Shown here piece after piece: positions 11,152-20,636 of a stretch of DNA of 64,000 nucleotides (within the stretch, counting starts at the first letter, position 1; each line of letters opens with the position of its first letter). The notes under the pieces were generated by a model that made no database searches, had not been told where the DNA came from, and saw only the letters and a list, made by a program, of their open reading frames with translations. The DNA is from Taeniopygia guttata (lineage: Eukaryota > Chordata > Aves > Passeriformes > Estrildidae), in the NCBI RefSeq assembly GCF_048771995.1, contig NC_133064.1:24345001-24409000 (forward strand), in the 5' to 3' direction. A program made the position numbers and the translations under genes.

Positions 11152-13057
11152 GTGAGTTTTGGTTTGCAGGACATGCTCGTGGACCGTCCCCGTGACGCGT
11201 ACACCCCTGCTCCAGAGGGAGATGATGGACCACCAAGCCGTCAGACAAAACCTGAGAGTCCCACACCGGTGAGACCCAGACATGCACAGTGTCTTTGTGC
11301 GATTTTGCTGTTGGGGCTTGTGGCCGGGGGGCAAGCCGACCCAGGCCACTACCCTCATCAGCCATTTAGGTGGGTCATGCAACATCTTTCAAGTAACAAG
11401 GTGTTCAAAGAGGTCACCACAGCGAACACCCCATCCTTCGTGTTCCACATAGCCGATCTGTTTCCAGGACAATCAAAACTATGGCCCATAAACCCACGTA
11501 TCGTGCTCATGTACATATCCTACTGGTGCGCAGCGTCCAACCCAGGGAAAAGGTACTGCAACTACCCGGGGTGGGGACATTGCGGATATTGGGGCTGCGA
11601 AACCATTGTTACAGATGCCAGACCATGGGGAGACGGGTGGCAACCGCAGGAGCCCGACAAATTCTTACAGTTCACCTGGGCACCCTTTGGCTGCAGAGAC
11701 CACAATGCACAGCCTAGATATCGGGGATGCGTAAGTTATAACATGACCGTTCTACAGCCAGATCACCCTAGTTGGGCCACAGGTAGAACGTGGACAGTGG
11801 TCCTCAGAGGACCAAGAAGGTGGGTAAATGTATGAATTATCAGGCTCCAGCCACCAGCACCTTGACCAGTAGGACTCAATAAAGTTATGAAGAACGTGCT
11901 AAAAGGGAAAAACACAACCCACCCCAAAACCTTGCCCCAAAAGTCACTGATACCCCGACCGGCCTTGCGGATGCCCCCCGGATAGGCCGCACGGCTGAGT
12001 CAGATCCAAACCCAATCTTTCATATGCTAGAAGCTACCTTTCTAACCCTAAACAAAACCAAACTGAACCTAACTCCTGTTGGCTTTGCTATGATGTTAAA
12101 CCCCCTTTCTACAAAGGCATTGCTTTAGACACCCCCTTCAGTTACTCCACAACCAGTGCCCCCCACCAGTGCAGATGGGACACTCCCCGCAGAGGAATCA
12201 CCCTGAGTCAAATCACAGGACAGGGCAGATGTTTTGGCAATGCGACTTTAGCAAAGCAGAAAGGCAACTTCTGCACTAAAGTTGTCAAGCCCAGCAGAAA
12301 AACCAATAAGTGGGTGATCCCATCCGCATCTGGGATGTGGGTTTGCCAACGATCCGGAGTGAGTCCTTGTGTGTTCCTTGCCAAATTTAATGACTCTATC
12401 GACTTCTGTGTCCAAGTTCTGATTGTTCCTAGGGTCCTGTACCACTCAGAGAAAGAGATATACCACCTTCTCGAGGAACCTCACAGACTCCACAAAAGAG
12501 AAATAATCACAGGTATAACTATCGCAATGCTGCTCGGCCTGGGAGCAGCTGGCACAGCCACGGGTGTCTCAGCCATCGCAACCCAACAGCACGGACTCTC
12601 TCAGCTGCAAGTGACCATCAACAAAGACCTACAGAGGATCGAAAAATCCATCTCCTACCTAGAGAAATCAGTCTCTTCGCTTTCAGAAGGGGTTTTACAA
12701 AATAGGCGAGGACTAGACCTCTTGTTCATGCAACAAGGAGGACTGTGTGCAGCCTTGAAAGAGGAATGCTGCTTTTATGCAGATCATACAGGAGTTGTTA
12801 AAGACTCCATAGCAGAACTCCAAGATAGACTGGCTCAGAGAAAGAGAGACAGGGAAACCCAACAGAGCTGGTTTGAATCCTGGTTCAATCAATCACCTTG
12901 GCTCACCACTTTAATTTCCGCCCTGGTAGGTCCGCTGGCAATACTGCTTTTAGCTGTTACCGTAGGACCATGCCTACTGAACAAACTAGTCTCGTTTGTT
13001 CAGGCCCGTCTAGAACGGGAGAACATTCCGTTCATAGGCCAGCAACAAATGCTGTAA
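11152..13057 (+). pseudogene. env: ERV A gamma-type Env, frameshifted
   Basis: A splice acceptor (TTTGCAG, ends 11169) precedes an ATG at 11173. The first frame (to 11835) has a leader with a hydrophobic LCAILLLGLVAG signal and surface-subunit sequence with a conserved GYWGCET block. A frameshift follows, and a second frame, open from before 12077 to 13057, has a CWLC motif (12077-12088), a basic cleavage region (LHKR, near 12490-12500), a fusion-peptide-like LLGLGAAGTA stretch, heptad repeats, the immunosuppressive-domain position with LQNRRGLDLLF, a CX6CC motif (GGLCAALKEECC, about 12738-12773), and a membrane span near 12895-12990. CWLC with CX6CC defines gamma-type Env with labile SU-TM linkage. 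It is broken at about 11835, so no full Env is encoded. Confidence 0.85.
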
Positions 13058-13208
13058 ACCAAAAACTGCGAACACAGTCAGTCACAAAAGCCTTCAAGAC
13101 TCTCCTTGCGAAAGTTACTCAGGTTTACCAAACCACCTTTTCCTTACCAAGTTACAAGTTTGTACCTCACTCCAGTGCCTATATCTACAACTACCTCATT
13201 TTATTTAT

Positions 13209-13225
13209 GAAGAGGAGGGGGGAGA
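13209..13225 (+). other. Polypurine tract of ERV A
   Basis: A 17-base purine-only run immediately before the 3' LTR TG at 13226. Confidence 0.85.
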
Positions 13226-13569
13226 TGTAGTAGATAGGGACAGGCGAACGGAAGATCCTGGGATGTGACAGAAAGAACGACCCTTCCCCCCTTCACCCTG
13301 TAACACGTTATCTATCACCCCCAGAACATGTAACCACACCTAACCCAGTAGTTTTCCACTCCCGACTAACCCAGAGACCCTACCAACCCCCCCTGACGTA
13401 GCAAAGTCCCCCAAGACTATTTAAACCCATGAGATAAGATAATAAATGCTTTCGACCGTCCACCACATTGGTGTTTGCGTGTGTCGTTAGCCCGAGTAGC
13501 CCAGACTAGGCCGGGCTGCCGTGCTGCCTCCTTGCAACCAGGTCACCGTTGCCTCCCCTGAAGGCAACA
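13226..13569 (+). mobile_element. 3' LTR of ERV A
   Basis: 344 bp, nearly identical to 8359-8703, with the same TATTTAA and AATAAA positions. It is followed by five C, then minus-strand E protease sequence. Confidence 0.9.
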
Positions 13570-13668
13570 CCCCCACTGCTTTCCCAGTTTATATTTTAGC
13601 GGCCTAAAGAAAAATGCCTTTTCAGTTTGCCCAGTTGTTCCTGTAACCATAGCACTGATAGCAAAAGG
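13570..13668 (-). pseudogene. ERV E protease middle fragment
   Basis: The minus strand encodes about 33 codons of gammaretroviral protease, including VTGTTGQTEKAFF and a KYKLGKQWG-like block that leads into the piece at 8352. It is trapped between provirus A (left) and provirus D (right). The first five bases belong to the A target duplication, and 13663-13668 (AAAAGG) is the D duplication. Confidence 0.75.
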
Positions 13669-14595
13669 TGCCTTAGCGCTCTCTTTTCCCTGCTTTTGTT
13701 TCAGCTAGCTCCGTTGGGGGGGGAGCGCTGGCAACTTCGGTGTTTTCCGGCGAACCCTCGCGGGGGTCGGCCGGTGCTGCGTGGGTTTGGGAGCGAGGCG
13801 AGTCCCGAGGCGAATAAAAGGAGAGAGACTTTTTCCCCCACGGGCGATATCTCGGTTTATTGCGGCTTGGTTGGGAAGGCAAAAACCGAAAAGGGTGCTG
13901 CGTGCTAAGTTGGAATTTGTCCGTGCCGCCTGGCCGGTTTGGGGGCGGGGCGGCGTGCTCCAAAGCTGGCCGCGATCCAAGGGAGGCTGCGTGCAGAGCC
14001 GCGGCGCTGCAGCCGGCTTGTGCGGGAGCCGCAGCGACCGCGGCAGCGGCGGCGGCGGCGGCGAGGCTGCGGCAGCGATCGCAGGACAGTCCGAGGCGGC
14101 CGCGATCGCCCAGGGCAGCGGCGGTGGTGGCGGAGCAGATGCAAGCGGCGGCGGCTGCGGCAGTCAGGGGCCGGGCAAGAGAGAGAGCCGCGGCAGCACA
14201 CAGGAATCCGGCGGGAGAAAAGGCGGCGGGCCGGGCAGCAGCAGCAGTCGGGGGCCAGGCGGGAGAAAAAGCACCGGGGCGTCCCCAACCCGCTCTATAA
14301 GTACTGAATAGGGGAAACCCGGGGCGGCCAATGAGATAACGCCACGGGGGGATTGGGGATAGTGGGGTGCAGGGGTCCAATGGGAGATGGACAGATGGAA
14401 GGGTGCCAGGTCGTCTCCCGACCCCGCCGCGTGGCTGACAGATGGTCTGAGAGACGTAAACAGAGTGACTCGGCACTTTCTCGGGAAGGCAAACCCCGGG
14501 GGGAAATGGGAGAACCCGGGAGGTCATTACAGATCGCGAGGGGATACATGGAATGACCTTATACATAATAGAACATATAATAACACAATTCCACA
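13669..14595 (-). mobile_element. 3' LTR of ERV D
   Basis: 927 bp; the minus strand reads TGTGGAATTG...CTAAGGCA. It is very GC-rich in the middle (13940-14280), with GGC/GCA trinucleotide runs that give long Ala/Arg/Gly-rich frames on both strands; these are not genes. Minus-strand AATAAA is at 13856-13861. It matches 31000-31926, clearly older than the F LTR pair. A purine-rich tract (complement of 14596-14607) precedes it on the minus strand. Confidence 0.9.
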
Positions 14596-14639
14596 ACTCC
14601 CTCTTCTGTTTTTCAAAAGAAAAGAACGGAAAATAACTT

Positions 14640-14934
14640 AAACGGGAGGTTTTACAGTCCTTTTCCCCATTGTTGAACCCAATGTCTGCTCGGTTCTTCT
14701 CTGGTTGTGTGCGTTGAGCGGATGTCAGCTCTGATGGGGCGGTGAAGACTGCGTGGTCGATGTGCACGGTGGAATTGATGACCTTTAAACCTTTTAACAT
14801 TCCTAAAACTCATAATAAGAACAATGAATGTTAACAGCAACATAAGTCAGCATTCTGGGTTTAAATCAAAAGGGAAAGGTGAGTCTAGGGAACTGTATGG
14901 TGAAAGGGAAGGCTCTGAAAGAGAAGGGGCTGAA
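14640..14934 (-). pseudogene. ERV D env end remnant
   Basis: On the minus strand, a short hydrophobic segment (MLLLTFIVLIMSF, about 14805-14843) followed by an Arg/His-rich tail fits an Env membrane span and cytoplasmic tail. Sequence between this and integrase (14935) is only a Ser/Pro-rich connector, so the surface subunit and most of the transmembrane subunit are deleted. Identification is by position and hydrophobicity. Confidence 0.4.
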
Positions 14935-15170
14935 TCAAAAAGGAAGGGGGGAGACTCTCCGTCTGCGGAGGGCTGCATGCTTCACCTGAGGATCCCTTTT
15001 CTTATCAGTCTGGTGTTTGGGGACATATGGCTGGACAAATTTGGACGGGACCCATCTCAGGCCTGAGGGCGTGGACACGCAAGCGTATCCCCGTCCCCAG
15101 GTAACTAACTCATGGGGCCATTCCAGCTGCCAAGTCTCTGGATTTTTGATGCTCACTGGTGGTTTTTCCC
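14935..15170 (-). pseudogene. ERV D integrase C-terminal domain
   Basis: The minus strand encodes LEWPHELVTWGRGYACVSTP and then a GLRWVPSKFVQPY-like block, the SH3-like DNA-binding domain of betaretroviral integrase, followed by a basic tail. It is the direct continuation of the integrase core at 25301-26227. The two are separated by ERV F, and bases 15166-15170 (TTCCC) are one copy of the F duplication. Confidence 0.85.
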
Positions 15171-16029
15171 TGTCACGATCCGCTTATAGCGGGGTGTCGT
15201 GATGGTTCGTTAGCCGATCCCAAAGTGCAAAAGACAAACAGCAGGGGACTATCAGTTTAATCACAACAGATGCACCTTTATTAAGGGCCAAAAACAATAA
15301 ATGCGATAGTGGGGTCAGAAAAGAAATAAAAAGGAGAGAGAGAGAGAGAGAGAGAAGGGGGGATGGGAATAGCTACCAACACAGGCGAGGTCCTCAGTGG
15401 TCCGGACGATGGGGATCCGTCTTGTTGTGTTGGGGAGAGTCTCCGAAATCCTACCCAACCCAGGGGTCCAGTTATAGTCCACAGAAGGAAAAGGGGGGAA
15501 CGTGCAGAACAATGAGAGTCTATTGAAATTGCTATGGGGGGAACAGGTGTATCTACAGAAAATCATCCAGGCTGAACAAACACAATAATGAATAAGTCCA
15601 TTTAAGTTACTGGAGAAGAACAGGTCATGTCATTTCCCCCCACCCCACTCTCTGTGGTAGGGGTCTCAGTCTCAGTCCTTGGGGAGAGGGTTCTTGATCT
15701 CCGTCTGTCACGGTGGTAACGAGGCAGATGAGGGGTCTTTAGTGAGAGACCACCAGAGTCACCCCAACAGTTCATTCAGCTTAAAGGTGGAGAGTGAAGC
15801 AGGAATTGCAGAGGGCCGCTCTGTGCTGGGTCCACGCTGGGTCTTCGCCAAGTCCTTGCCAACTTCTTGCCAAGTTCTTGCCGGGCCTCATTCGGAACGG
15901 AACGGAACGGTACAGCGGCTGCACCGGCACTGTTGCCTTCTCCAAGCCGGAACTGTTGTGGGGGAAGGGAGTTCCTTCTCGTGGCAATCGGCAGGCAAAT
16001 GAGTGAGGGTCTTCAGACGGCCTCTTACA
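15171..16029 (-). mobile_element. 3' LTR of ERV F
   Basis: 859 bp; minus strand TGTAAGAGG...GTGACA. It contains a GA-repeat (about 15334-15356), minus-strand AATAAA (plus TTTATT near 15278-15283), and a short GGAAC repeat. Almost identical to 24440-25300. The inner flank (complement of 16030-16045) is only weakly purine-rich. Confidence 0.93.
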
Positions 16030-16369
16030 CCACCCCGTGACTGACGATTGTCCTCAAGAGATCTTTAGGAGGGTTCTGTAGTGTCGTTGTGAAGTCTTCA
16101 GGACTCGTCTAGTGTTGGCAGCATATCCCAGAGAAGGGAAAGAAAAGAAAAAGAAGGGGAAAAGAGAATAGGGGAAATAGTAAAACAATAACAATAATTA
16201 GTATAAATTGAATCAATATTAATTGGAACAATTTTAATTGGAACAATTTTCTAATCAATAAACAATGAGTTGATTAAATACTATTAAAACAATTCTTTAA
16301 ACTAATAAAACAATCTTTAAGAATTCAAATCAGGTTTTCTAAGTGACTAAAACAAACAATCTTCCAATC
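16030..16369. other. ERV F untranslated stretch between env and 3' LTR
   Basis: AT-rich, with a run of AATTGGAACAATTTT-like repeats near 16215-16260 and no credible gene on either strand. It lies after the env stop, so it is 3' untranslated RNA of the provirus. Confidence 0.6.
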
Positions 16370-19063
16370 TTATAATTGCTTTGTGTCTATAGTCCTGGGG
16401 ATGTCTATAGTATAAAGCACATTGGCCAAGTGGTGTGCATTAATTATAGCTGTCAATTTTGTTAATCGTTTTATCATTCTCCAATTCATAATAAGCAAGA
16501 TTGCTGATAAAGCAAAGCCAATCAAAACTAAAATCAAAAGGACAACAATGGGATGACACAATTTGTTCAGGATACCTGTAGCAGTAGGTGACCACCCAAA
16601 AAGTGTATCCCACCACCTATGTTCTGCATCACTTTTCACTCTTTCTATAACCCGATGTATTTCTTGTACATCATGATGAATAGTTACCAGTGTTTTTTGT
16701 CCGTTCTCCTTGATTTTTCCTAAGATTTTAATTAAGTCCTGGTGAAGCAACAATTGCCTTACCAGAGTAAGATTCATTCCAATGGGGGTAGGCAATAGCT
16801 TATGGATCAGCGTGTAATTAGATTCTAAAAGTTGATATGAGGTAACTGGAGCTTCAAAAGAAAAATCACATCCTGTAATTTTAGTGAAATTGCAAGCACA
16901 AAAATTTGAATGATTTTTAGTATCTACTACTGTGTCTTCTACATACACCGTGTTACAAGCAGTTCTAAAGCATGCACATCCATTGCCTATATATACAAGG
17001 AATGTTTTAGGAGTTTCGTTAGGATGAATTTCAAAGTGACAGATATTTTGTTCAGTGTCCAGGCAAATATCCTGAGCTATAATTGCATTGCCTTCACAGA
17101 TGAACCCTTGTTGTTCTCGGACAATACAAGATTCTAAGTTAACAGTTTGCCATTTATCATCAATTTGTCGGGCCCATTCTCTATGCTCAGAAGGATAGAG
17201 AGTGGCTCCATCATGATTCAATCCTAATGCAATAATGGGGAATATTGAATGCACGGAGGCATTGCGTATGGTTAACACAAAAGCTGTGGCTAAGTTTTCA
17301 GTGGGGTCATAAGTAAAGTTCACCAAATTCCACCAGGATTGGAAATCTTTTTCAAAGTCAGTGGCACTGTCCCAAACTATCTTCCGAATTTCCATAGGAA
17401 ACGTGCCTTCTTCACCTTCTCTTATAATTGAAGCAGCAACTGACTGCATCCATAATTGTGCCTGGATGCAGCTAAGGGCTAAGGAAACGTTGCTTTGTGT
17501 AGCATTGAGTGCATCAATTATCAATTCGTGGTCATTCATATTTACCTTTTCCCAATTTGGTAATATGTTTGTTAGCAACCACTGATGTGTTCCCAAGGCT
17601 GATAAGGATGATTGCAATGGTTGTTGTAATTGGGTCAAATCTTTGGTTGTAGCAGCCAATTTATTTAATAATACTTCTGAATTAATACTATTTAGAATTC
17701 CCAATCCTGTTCCCACAACACCAGTTATGTCTCTTGGTTTTCGTGTTTTAGAAGGGTTCCACTGTCGTAACCAGGTCGTCCAACCCTGGAAAGAAGTTTG
17801 CAAGAAAGGTGAACAAGCTGGCTGAATTTCAGAGACATTGCTTTGCATTAGCAATTTAACTTGTTTAAGAGACCATGCCGGATTGAACAATATTTGTTGT
17901 TGGCCAGTTTTCCTGATAATATATGGTCCAACTTTTGAGATTTTTGGAGTAAGCATAACTGGTGGTTGAGTTTGAGTGGTGGTGGTGGTATGAACTGTAG
18001 TAGTTTGGGTTATAGCATTTATTACGAATTTAAAAGAAAGTCCTTCGGTGTCTTTGCCCCAAAGACAAACTACTTCTGCAGTTTGTGTTAATGTAAAATT
18101 GTGCCAACACTCTTGTATGTTTGGGTGCGTGCAAACCTCCTCTCGCTTGTTTGTTTTACCTGTTAGGACACTAATTGAAGTTGCTTTATCGTAGGCAGTT
18201 TTGTTAATCATTCGGCACCCTATACTAATTTTCTCTCCCATTTCCCCTTGAAGCTGCCAAGGTTTTTGTTCTTTCCATTCTTGCTTAGTGTATATTTGAT
18301 TATTATGCATAACAAGAGTTAATAGATTTAAATCTTTAACATTTCCCATGTACCCAGAGAAATAAACAAAAGCTTGTGACCATGGCCCTTCGGTAAAGGG
18401 ACTTTCTATCAATTGGGGTGCAATTATTGTGTCATTGTTAGTTGTAACATCAATTTTAAATTTGTAAACCAGACCTTGTAAGTCCAACGGATTGGTTAAA
18501 TTATTTTGCCAAAGACATGTCACATAAGTAGTTTTAGCTAAGACAAAACTATACCAGCAATCATTGGGTTCATATTCACAATCTAAGGTAATTACTACAT
18601 TGTTGTTTTGGGGACTTGAAGTATAGTTACCAATATATTCTTGACGGCAGCACAGGGTAAGGGGAAATGTTTTGATACACTCCCATTTCTTTGTAGGGCA
18701 CACTTTTGTTGAAGGAATTTCTAGATTATTTTTTCCTCCTGGTTCCATAAAACTTCCAGCAACTGTGATAGAAGAAGCTTTCTCATGTAAGGATCCTTCT
18801 ACCTTTCTGCATGCTACCACAATAGTCTCACCAATCGTTCCAGTTAGGGTTCTGGTCCAGTCCTTCTGATCCCATTTCCACTCACTTGGACGATATACCT
18901 TAGAGTTATGTAGCACGACAGTTGCCAGATTTGGGTGGCGATCTTTAGGATATGATCCTATCACCTCAGTGTGTTCAATGGTAGCTTCCAACCACGACCA
19001 CTCAGAGGGGTGTTGGCTGTAGATTTGTGGTAAAATGTAGAGGAGTATCACCAATTTTATCAT
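16370..19063 (-). CDS. env: ERV F complete envelope glycoprotein, 897 residues
   Basis: One uninterrupted frame of 897 codons, downstream of integrase. Residues 1-16 form a signal peptide. The surface part (about 20-444) has many N-glycosylation sites and a tandem duplication: residues 46-205 and 247-350 share H-N-x(3)-Y, EWK, G-E-x-I, a CR pair, KA(S/T)SI and a CLW...FK-I ending. A minimal furin site RKPR (441-444) precedes a hydrophobic GVVGTGLGIL stretch that could be a fusion peptide. Helical regions follow, a Cys-rich part (646-732), a membrane span (about 837-859) and a 38-residue tail. I see no CX6CC motif, so it is not gamma-type. Mammalian ERV-L has no env. Function in entry is inferred from architecture, not shown. 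Confidence 0.9.
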   Translation of the reverse strand: MIKLVILLYILPQIYSQHPSEWSWLEATIEHTEVIGSYPKDRHPNLATVVLHNSKVYRPSEWKWDQKDWTRTLTGTIGETIVVACRKVEGSLHEKASSITVAGSFMEPGGKNNLEIPSTKVCPTKKWECIKTFPLTLCCRQEYIGNYTSSPQNNNVVITLDCEYEPNDCWYSFVLAKTTYVTCLWQNNLTNPLDLQGLVYKFKIDVTTNNDTIIAPQLIESPFTEGPWSQAFVYFSGYMGNVKDLNLLTLVMHNNQIYTKQEWKEQKPWQLQGEMGEKISIGCRMINKTAYDKATSISVLTGKTNKREEVCTHPNIQECWHNFTLTQTAEVVCLWGKDTEGLSFKFVINAITQTTTVHTTTTTQTQPPVMLTPKISKVGPYIIRKTGQQQILFNPAWSLKQVKLLMQSNVSEIQPACSPFLQTSFQGWTTWLRQWNPSKTRKPRDITGVVGTGLGILNSINSEVLLNKLAATTKDLTQLQQPLQSSLSALGTHQWLLTNILPNWEKVNMNDHELIIDALNATQSNVSLALSCIQAQLWMQSVAASIIREGEEGTFPMEIRKIVWDSATDFEKDFQSWWNLVNFTYDPTENLATAFVLTIRNASVHSIFPIIALGLNHDGATLYPSEHREWARQIDDKWQTVNLESCIVREQQGFICEGNAIIAQDICLDTEQNICHFEIHPNETPKTFLVYIGNGCACFRTACNTVYVEDTVVDTKNHSNFCACNFTKITGCDFSFEAPVTSYQLLESNYTLIHKLLPTPIGMNLTLVRQLLLHQDLIKILGKIKENGQKTLVTIHHDVQEIHRVIERVKSDAEHRWWDTLFGWSPTATGILNKLCHPIVVLLILVLIGFALSAILLIMNWRMIKRLTKLTAIINAHHLANVLYTIDIPRTIDTKQL

Positions 19064-19145
19064 GGGTCAGATGATAAAGTCCCTCGGGGTTCTTCTGTAA
19101 AAGCAAACATAACAAGAAAATCCTGCCACTATATGGCAGAAAAGG
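19064..19145. other. ERV F gap between env and integrase
   Basis: About 80 bases; the minus strand reads from the integrase stop to the env ATG. A pyrimidine-rich segment ending in AG just upstream of the env start could be the env splice acceptor. This is not tested. Confidence 0.35.
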
Positions 19146-20636
19146 TTAGAATGATGGAATTATCCAGCGTGTATTTATCCGATGCTCTTTTCCTAGAGCA
19201 TCAGAGGCTATCCATGTATATTTGTTCAGAGGGGTTTTCAGCACAAGTGGTACTTGCCCTACAGTGGGGAGGTCTACCAAGACAGGTTGTCCAGGGTAAT
19301 GTGCAGGATTTTTAGGATCATTAGGTCCTTGCAGTGAGGGAATGATGCTTGGAGCTGTTGGACAAAAAGCAGTGATCTTGGGACACCCATTTATTCCCCA
19401 CCTGTCATTTACACCTTTTACAGCATTCCACAACCGAAGATCCCAATTTCCTTCCTGTGGTCTCAATAGTCGTTTTAAAAGACCATTAGTCCTTTCTACG
19501 ATCCCGTTAGCTTGGGGATAGTAAGGGGTGTGAAAAGTCCATTTAATTCCTTCACCTTTTGCCCAGTCCTGTACAACTCTAGCAGTGAAATGAGATCCAT
19601 TGTCAGATTGTATTTCCTGGGGCTTAGGGAAAGTTCCAAACCACCCCTGCAAAGCTTTGAGGGTATTGTCCCCTGTAGCCCTTTTGAAAGCATCAGCTTG
19701 GACTAACCCAGATACAATCTCTACTCCTACTAGTACAAAATGTTTTCCTCCTGATTTCTTGAAGGGACTGATATAATCTATCTGCCATGCATCCCATAAA
19801 CCTTTACCTTTCCTTAAATGCAAAGGGTCATCTTCTAAAGGGTGTCTTTCCAGTCGCCTGCGACACTGCTCACAAGCTGATATGCAGGTTTTACACATTT
19901 CTCTGGTAACAGGCCAACCTCGAGCATGAGCTTCTTGATATAAATCTTTCACACCTGTGTGCTGTCTTTTGACATGAAGCCATTCTAACAGTTGATCCCA
20001 TTCTTCTGTAATTTGCTCCTTTTTCAGGGGACTAAGCCTTGCTAGTTCATCAGCTTTATTATTCCACTCTCCTGCTGGATTTCCGTCTGTTTGATGAGAA
20101 GCTACCCATCCCACTGCAAAATTCCCCTGACTTGCTATATTTAATATTTCTTGCCATTTTTCCTTTTGCCAGACTGGGATTCTATTCACCTCCCAATCAT
20201 TTTGTTGCCAAAAAGGAAGCCACTCAGTACAACCTTTGTACACAGCATATGAGTCAGTGTAAATGTAGACTGAAGAGGAATTTTGTGCTTCTCTTTGGAA
20301 AACACTCCAGACAGCTATTAGTTCCCCAACCTGTGCGCTACCTTCTCCCTCTGTGATAATTTGCTCACCAGAAGAGATGTGGAGTGCTGCTGCTCTATAT
20401 TTCCATATCTTTCCTTCCCTTTTAGCAGAAGCATCAGTGAACCAGGAGTTTGCTGATTTTTCAGGGCAGAAAGGAGGGGCCACTTTGATTACAGAGGCAG
20501 GTTTGTCCTGGCCGCTATCCAAGCTCTCAGTTTCTTGTATTGCCAAATTTTTCACAGCTCCTTCTGTTATTGTAAAGATGTTACAGTAATGTTCAATCTG
20601 AGCATACCACTTTCTTACCGAGGCCCTCTGGGCCAC
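19146..20636 (-). CDS. pol: ERV F RNase H and integrase
   Basis: The frame continues pol after a -1 shift at a run of C. RNase H is marked by WFTDASAKREG (first catalytic Asp), an IYTDSYAVYKG block and the SHQTDGNPAGEWNNKADELA end. Integrase follows, with a zinc-binding HHCC region ending CISACEQC, then the catalytic triad in WQIDYI, SDNGSHF and ANGIVERTNG, all intact. The C-terminal domain ends with KYTWIASDALGKEHRI. No dUTPase is seen after integrase, where mammalian ERV-L often carries one. Catalytic residues all appear present. The start shown is only the frame limit; translation would enter from upstream pol. Confidence 0.85.
   Translation of the reverse strand: MAQRASVRKWYAQIEHYCNIFTITEGAVKNLAIQETESLDSGQDKPASVIKVAPPFCPEKSANSWFTDASAKREGKIWKYRAAALHISSGEQIITEGEGSAQVGELIAVWSVFQREAQNSSSVYIYTDSYAVYKGCTEWLPFWQQNDWEVNRIPVWQKEKWQEILNIASQGNFAVGWVASHQTDGNPAGEWNNKADELARLSPLKKEQITEEWDQLLEWLHVKRQHTGVKDLYQEAHARGWPVTREMCKTCISACEQCRRRLERHPLEDDPLHLRKGKGLWDAWQIDYISPFKKSGGKHFVLVGVEIVSGLVQADAFKRATGDNTLKALQGWFGTFPKPQEIQSDNGSHFTARVVQDWAKGEGIKWTFHTPYYPQANGIVERTNGLLKRLLRPQEGNWDLRLWNAVKGVNDRWGINGCPKITAFCPTAPSIIPSLQGPNDPKNPAHYPGQPVLVDLPTVGQVPLVLKTPLNKYTWIASDALGKEHRINTRWIIPSF

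Larger units (their letters stand above)
8359..13569 (+). mobile_element. ERV A: mosaic provirus, alpha-like gag and gamma-type env
   Basis: Complete in outline, with two LTRs (344-345 bp), primer site, gag, protease, env, polypurine tract and flanking C runs (six C before, five after) that fit a target duplication in oligo-C. RT and integrase are absent: protease ends at 11082 and env starts about 70 bases later. A solo LTR (10505-10992, antisense) splits protease. By eye the LTRs differ at about 6 of 344 positions plus one indel. It sits in the protease gene of ERV E. Confidence 0.85.

Noticed and set aside
13673-14800. A 375-codon minus frame, and 176-, 146- and 122-codon plus frames over the same stretch
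   Set aside because: They run through the GC-rich 3' LTR of ERV D; both strands are open because of GGC/GCA runs, and the second LTR (31000-31926) gives similar spurious frames.
15334-15356. GA-repeat and other simple repeats taken as a CRISPR or satellite array
   Set aside because: Simple microsatellite within LTR F; no spacers.
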